Below are positions 63,669 to 64,000 of a DNA stretch of 64,000 nt, piece by piece. Below the pieces are notes generated by a model. It ran no database searches, had not been told where the DNA came from, and saw nothing but the letters and a program-made list of their open reading frames with translations. Source of the DNA: Pollutiaquabacter aromativorans (GTDB taxonomy: Bacteria > Bacteroidota > Bacteroidia > AKYH767-A > 2013-40CM-41-45); contig CP185379.1 in the NCBI GenBank assembly GCA_049177215.1, forward strand, positions 1 to 64,000, written 5' to 3'. The position numbers and the translations under genes are program-made. The first letter of the stretch is position 1. Every line of letters starts with the position of its first letter.

Positions 63669-64000
63669 GTGTGAAACCGTCCGTTCCTGATGACAAACAA
63701 AGAGAATATTCCAAAACGACTCAAGTGCGTTCACGGAAAATAACATTCCCGTTACTGGAAAGCCCTCGTTTGACAGGATTTTGAAGCATACCCGTCAAGC
63801 ATCATGCCTTTTTCGTACCCGGTAAAATTGTCAGTCCCAAAATGATCCTCAAAATTTTAAAAATTAGGAGCGGAGCATTCCGGCTTCGTCTCACCGGCGT
63901 ACCCGCTTTCGTCTCGTCACGCGGCATAATCCCTTTACTCACCGACTAACCAGGACGAGACTCAATCGGGGCTAGGTTTGAAACGATAGAATGTAGGTGA
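63669..64000. other. Upstream region at the right edge, no gene recognised
   Basis: About 330 bases, AT-rich around 63840-63870. No reading frame of interest, tandem repeat or full promoter consensus was recognised. It probably contains the promoter of the giant adhesin gene. Confidence 0.45.

Overview
The window comes from a member of the Bacteroidota. The evidence is ten proteins with type IX secretion (T9SS) C-terminal sorting domains of both classes, TonB-dependent receptors with carboxypeptidase-like N-termini, a Bacteroidota-type promoter (TTTG, 19 bases, TACTTTTG) in front of the ribosomal protein operon, few Shine-Dalgarno sequences, SprB repeats, and a futalosine-pathway menaquinone gene (mqnC). 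KDO activation (kdsB) and a PagL-like lipid A deacylase indicate an LPS outer membrane. Nothing visible fixes the order or family. I see no tRNA, rRNA, CRISPR array or insertion sequence.

Layout. 1-2870: pyrH start, then the operon rplM-rpsI-rpsB-tsf read leftward, with a promoter and a terminator. 2933-6294: two membrane or envelope genes, then a coupled pair (TIGR01777 epimerase, photolyase). 6596-9692: an envelope protein of unknown function and a secreted thioredoxin-fold protein. 9826-16521: a cytosolic trypsin-fold protease followed by what looks like a chaperone-usher-type surface fibre locus (usher-like barrel, PapD-like chaperone, two related subunits). 16737-28870: kdsB, a small barrel, a TonB receptor, dprA with a frameshift, kbl, rnhA, a tight operon (M1 peptidase, PagL-like deacylase, DUF2807 lipoprotein) and a biotin carrier protein. 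29014-39848: a large CotH/SprB protein, a TonB receptor and two related secreted esterase-like proteins. 39940-48506: pdxA, an M17 aminopeptidase, mqnC, ribE and metF, interleaved with T9SS adhesin genes. 48518-63668: a further T9SS adhesin, lepA, an 890-base repeat-rich gap, four more T9SS proteins and a sterol-desaturase-like enzyme.

Two themes stand out. The first is the 10965-16521 locus, the best candidate for an under-described system: the usher-like protein has Ig-like N-domains and an SdrD-B-like C-domain, and the subunit genes sit behind their own AT-rich leader and strong terminator. The second is the intergenic DNA. It is filled with arrays of 7-base units of many different sequences (AGTGAAY, GTAATTA, TTCAACC, CGAAACY, GTCCCTC, AATCACC and others), often in facing pairs, often within a few bases of a stop or start codon, and three times fused to the same small palindrome. 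One array supplies the stop codon of kbl.

Two genes (dprA and a type-B T9SS adhesin) each read through once a single extra base is removed. These may be sequencing errors or true lesions. One adhesin has its signal peptide upstream of every ATG, GTG or TTG codon in frame, which suggests CTG initiation or another error.
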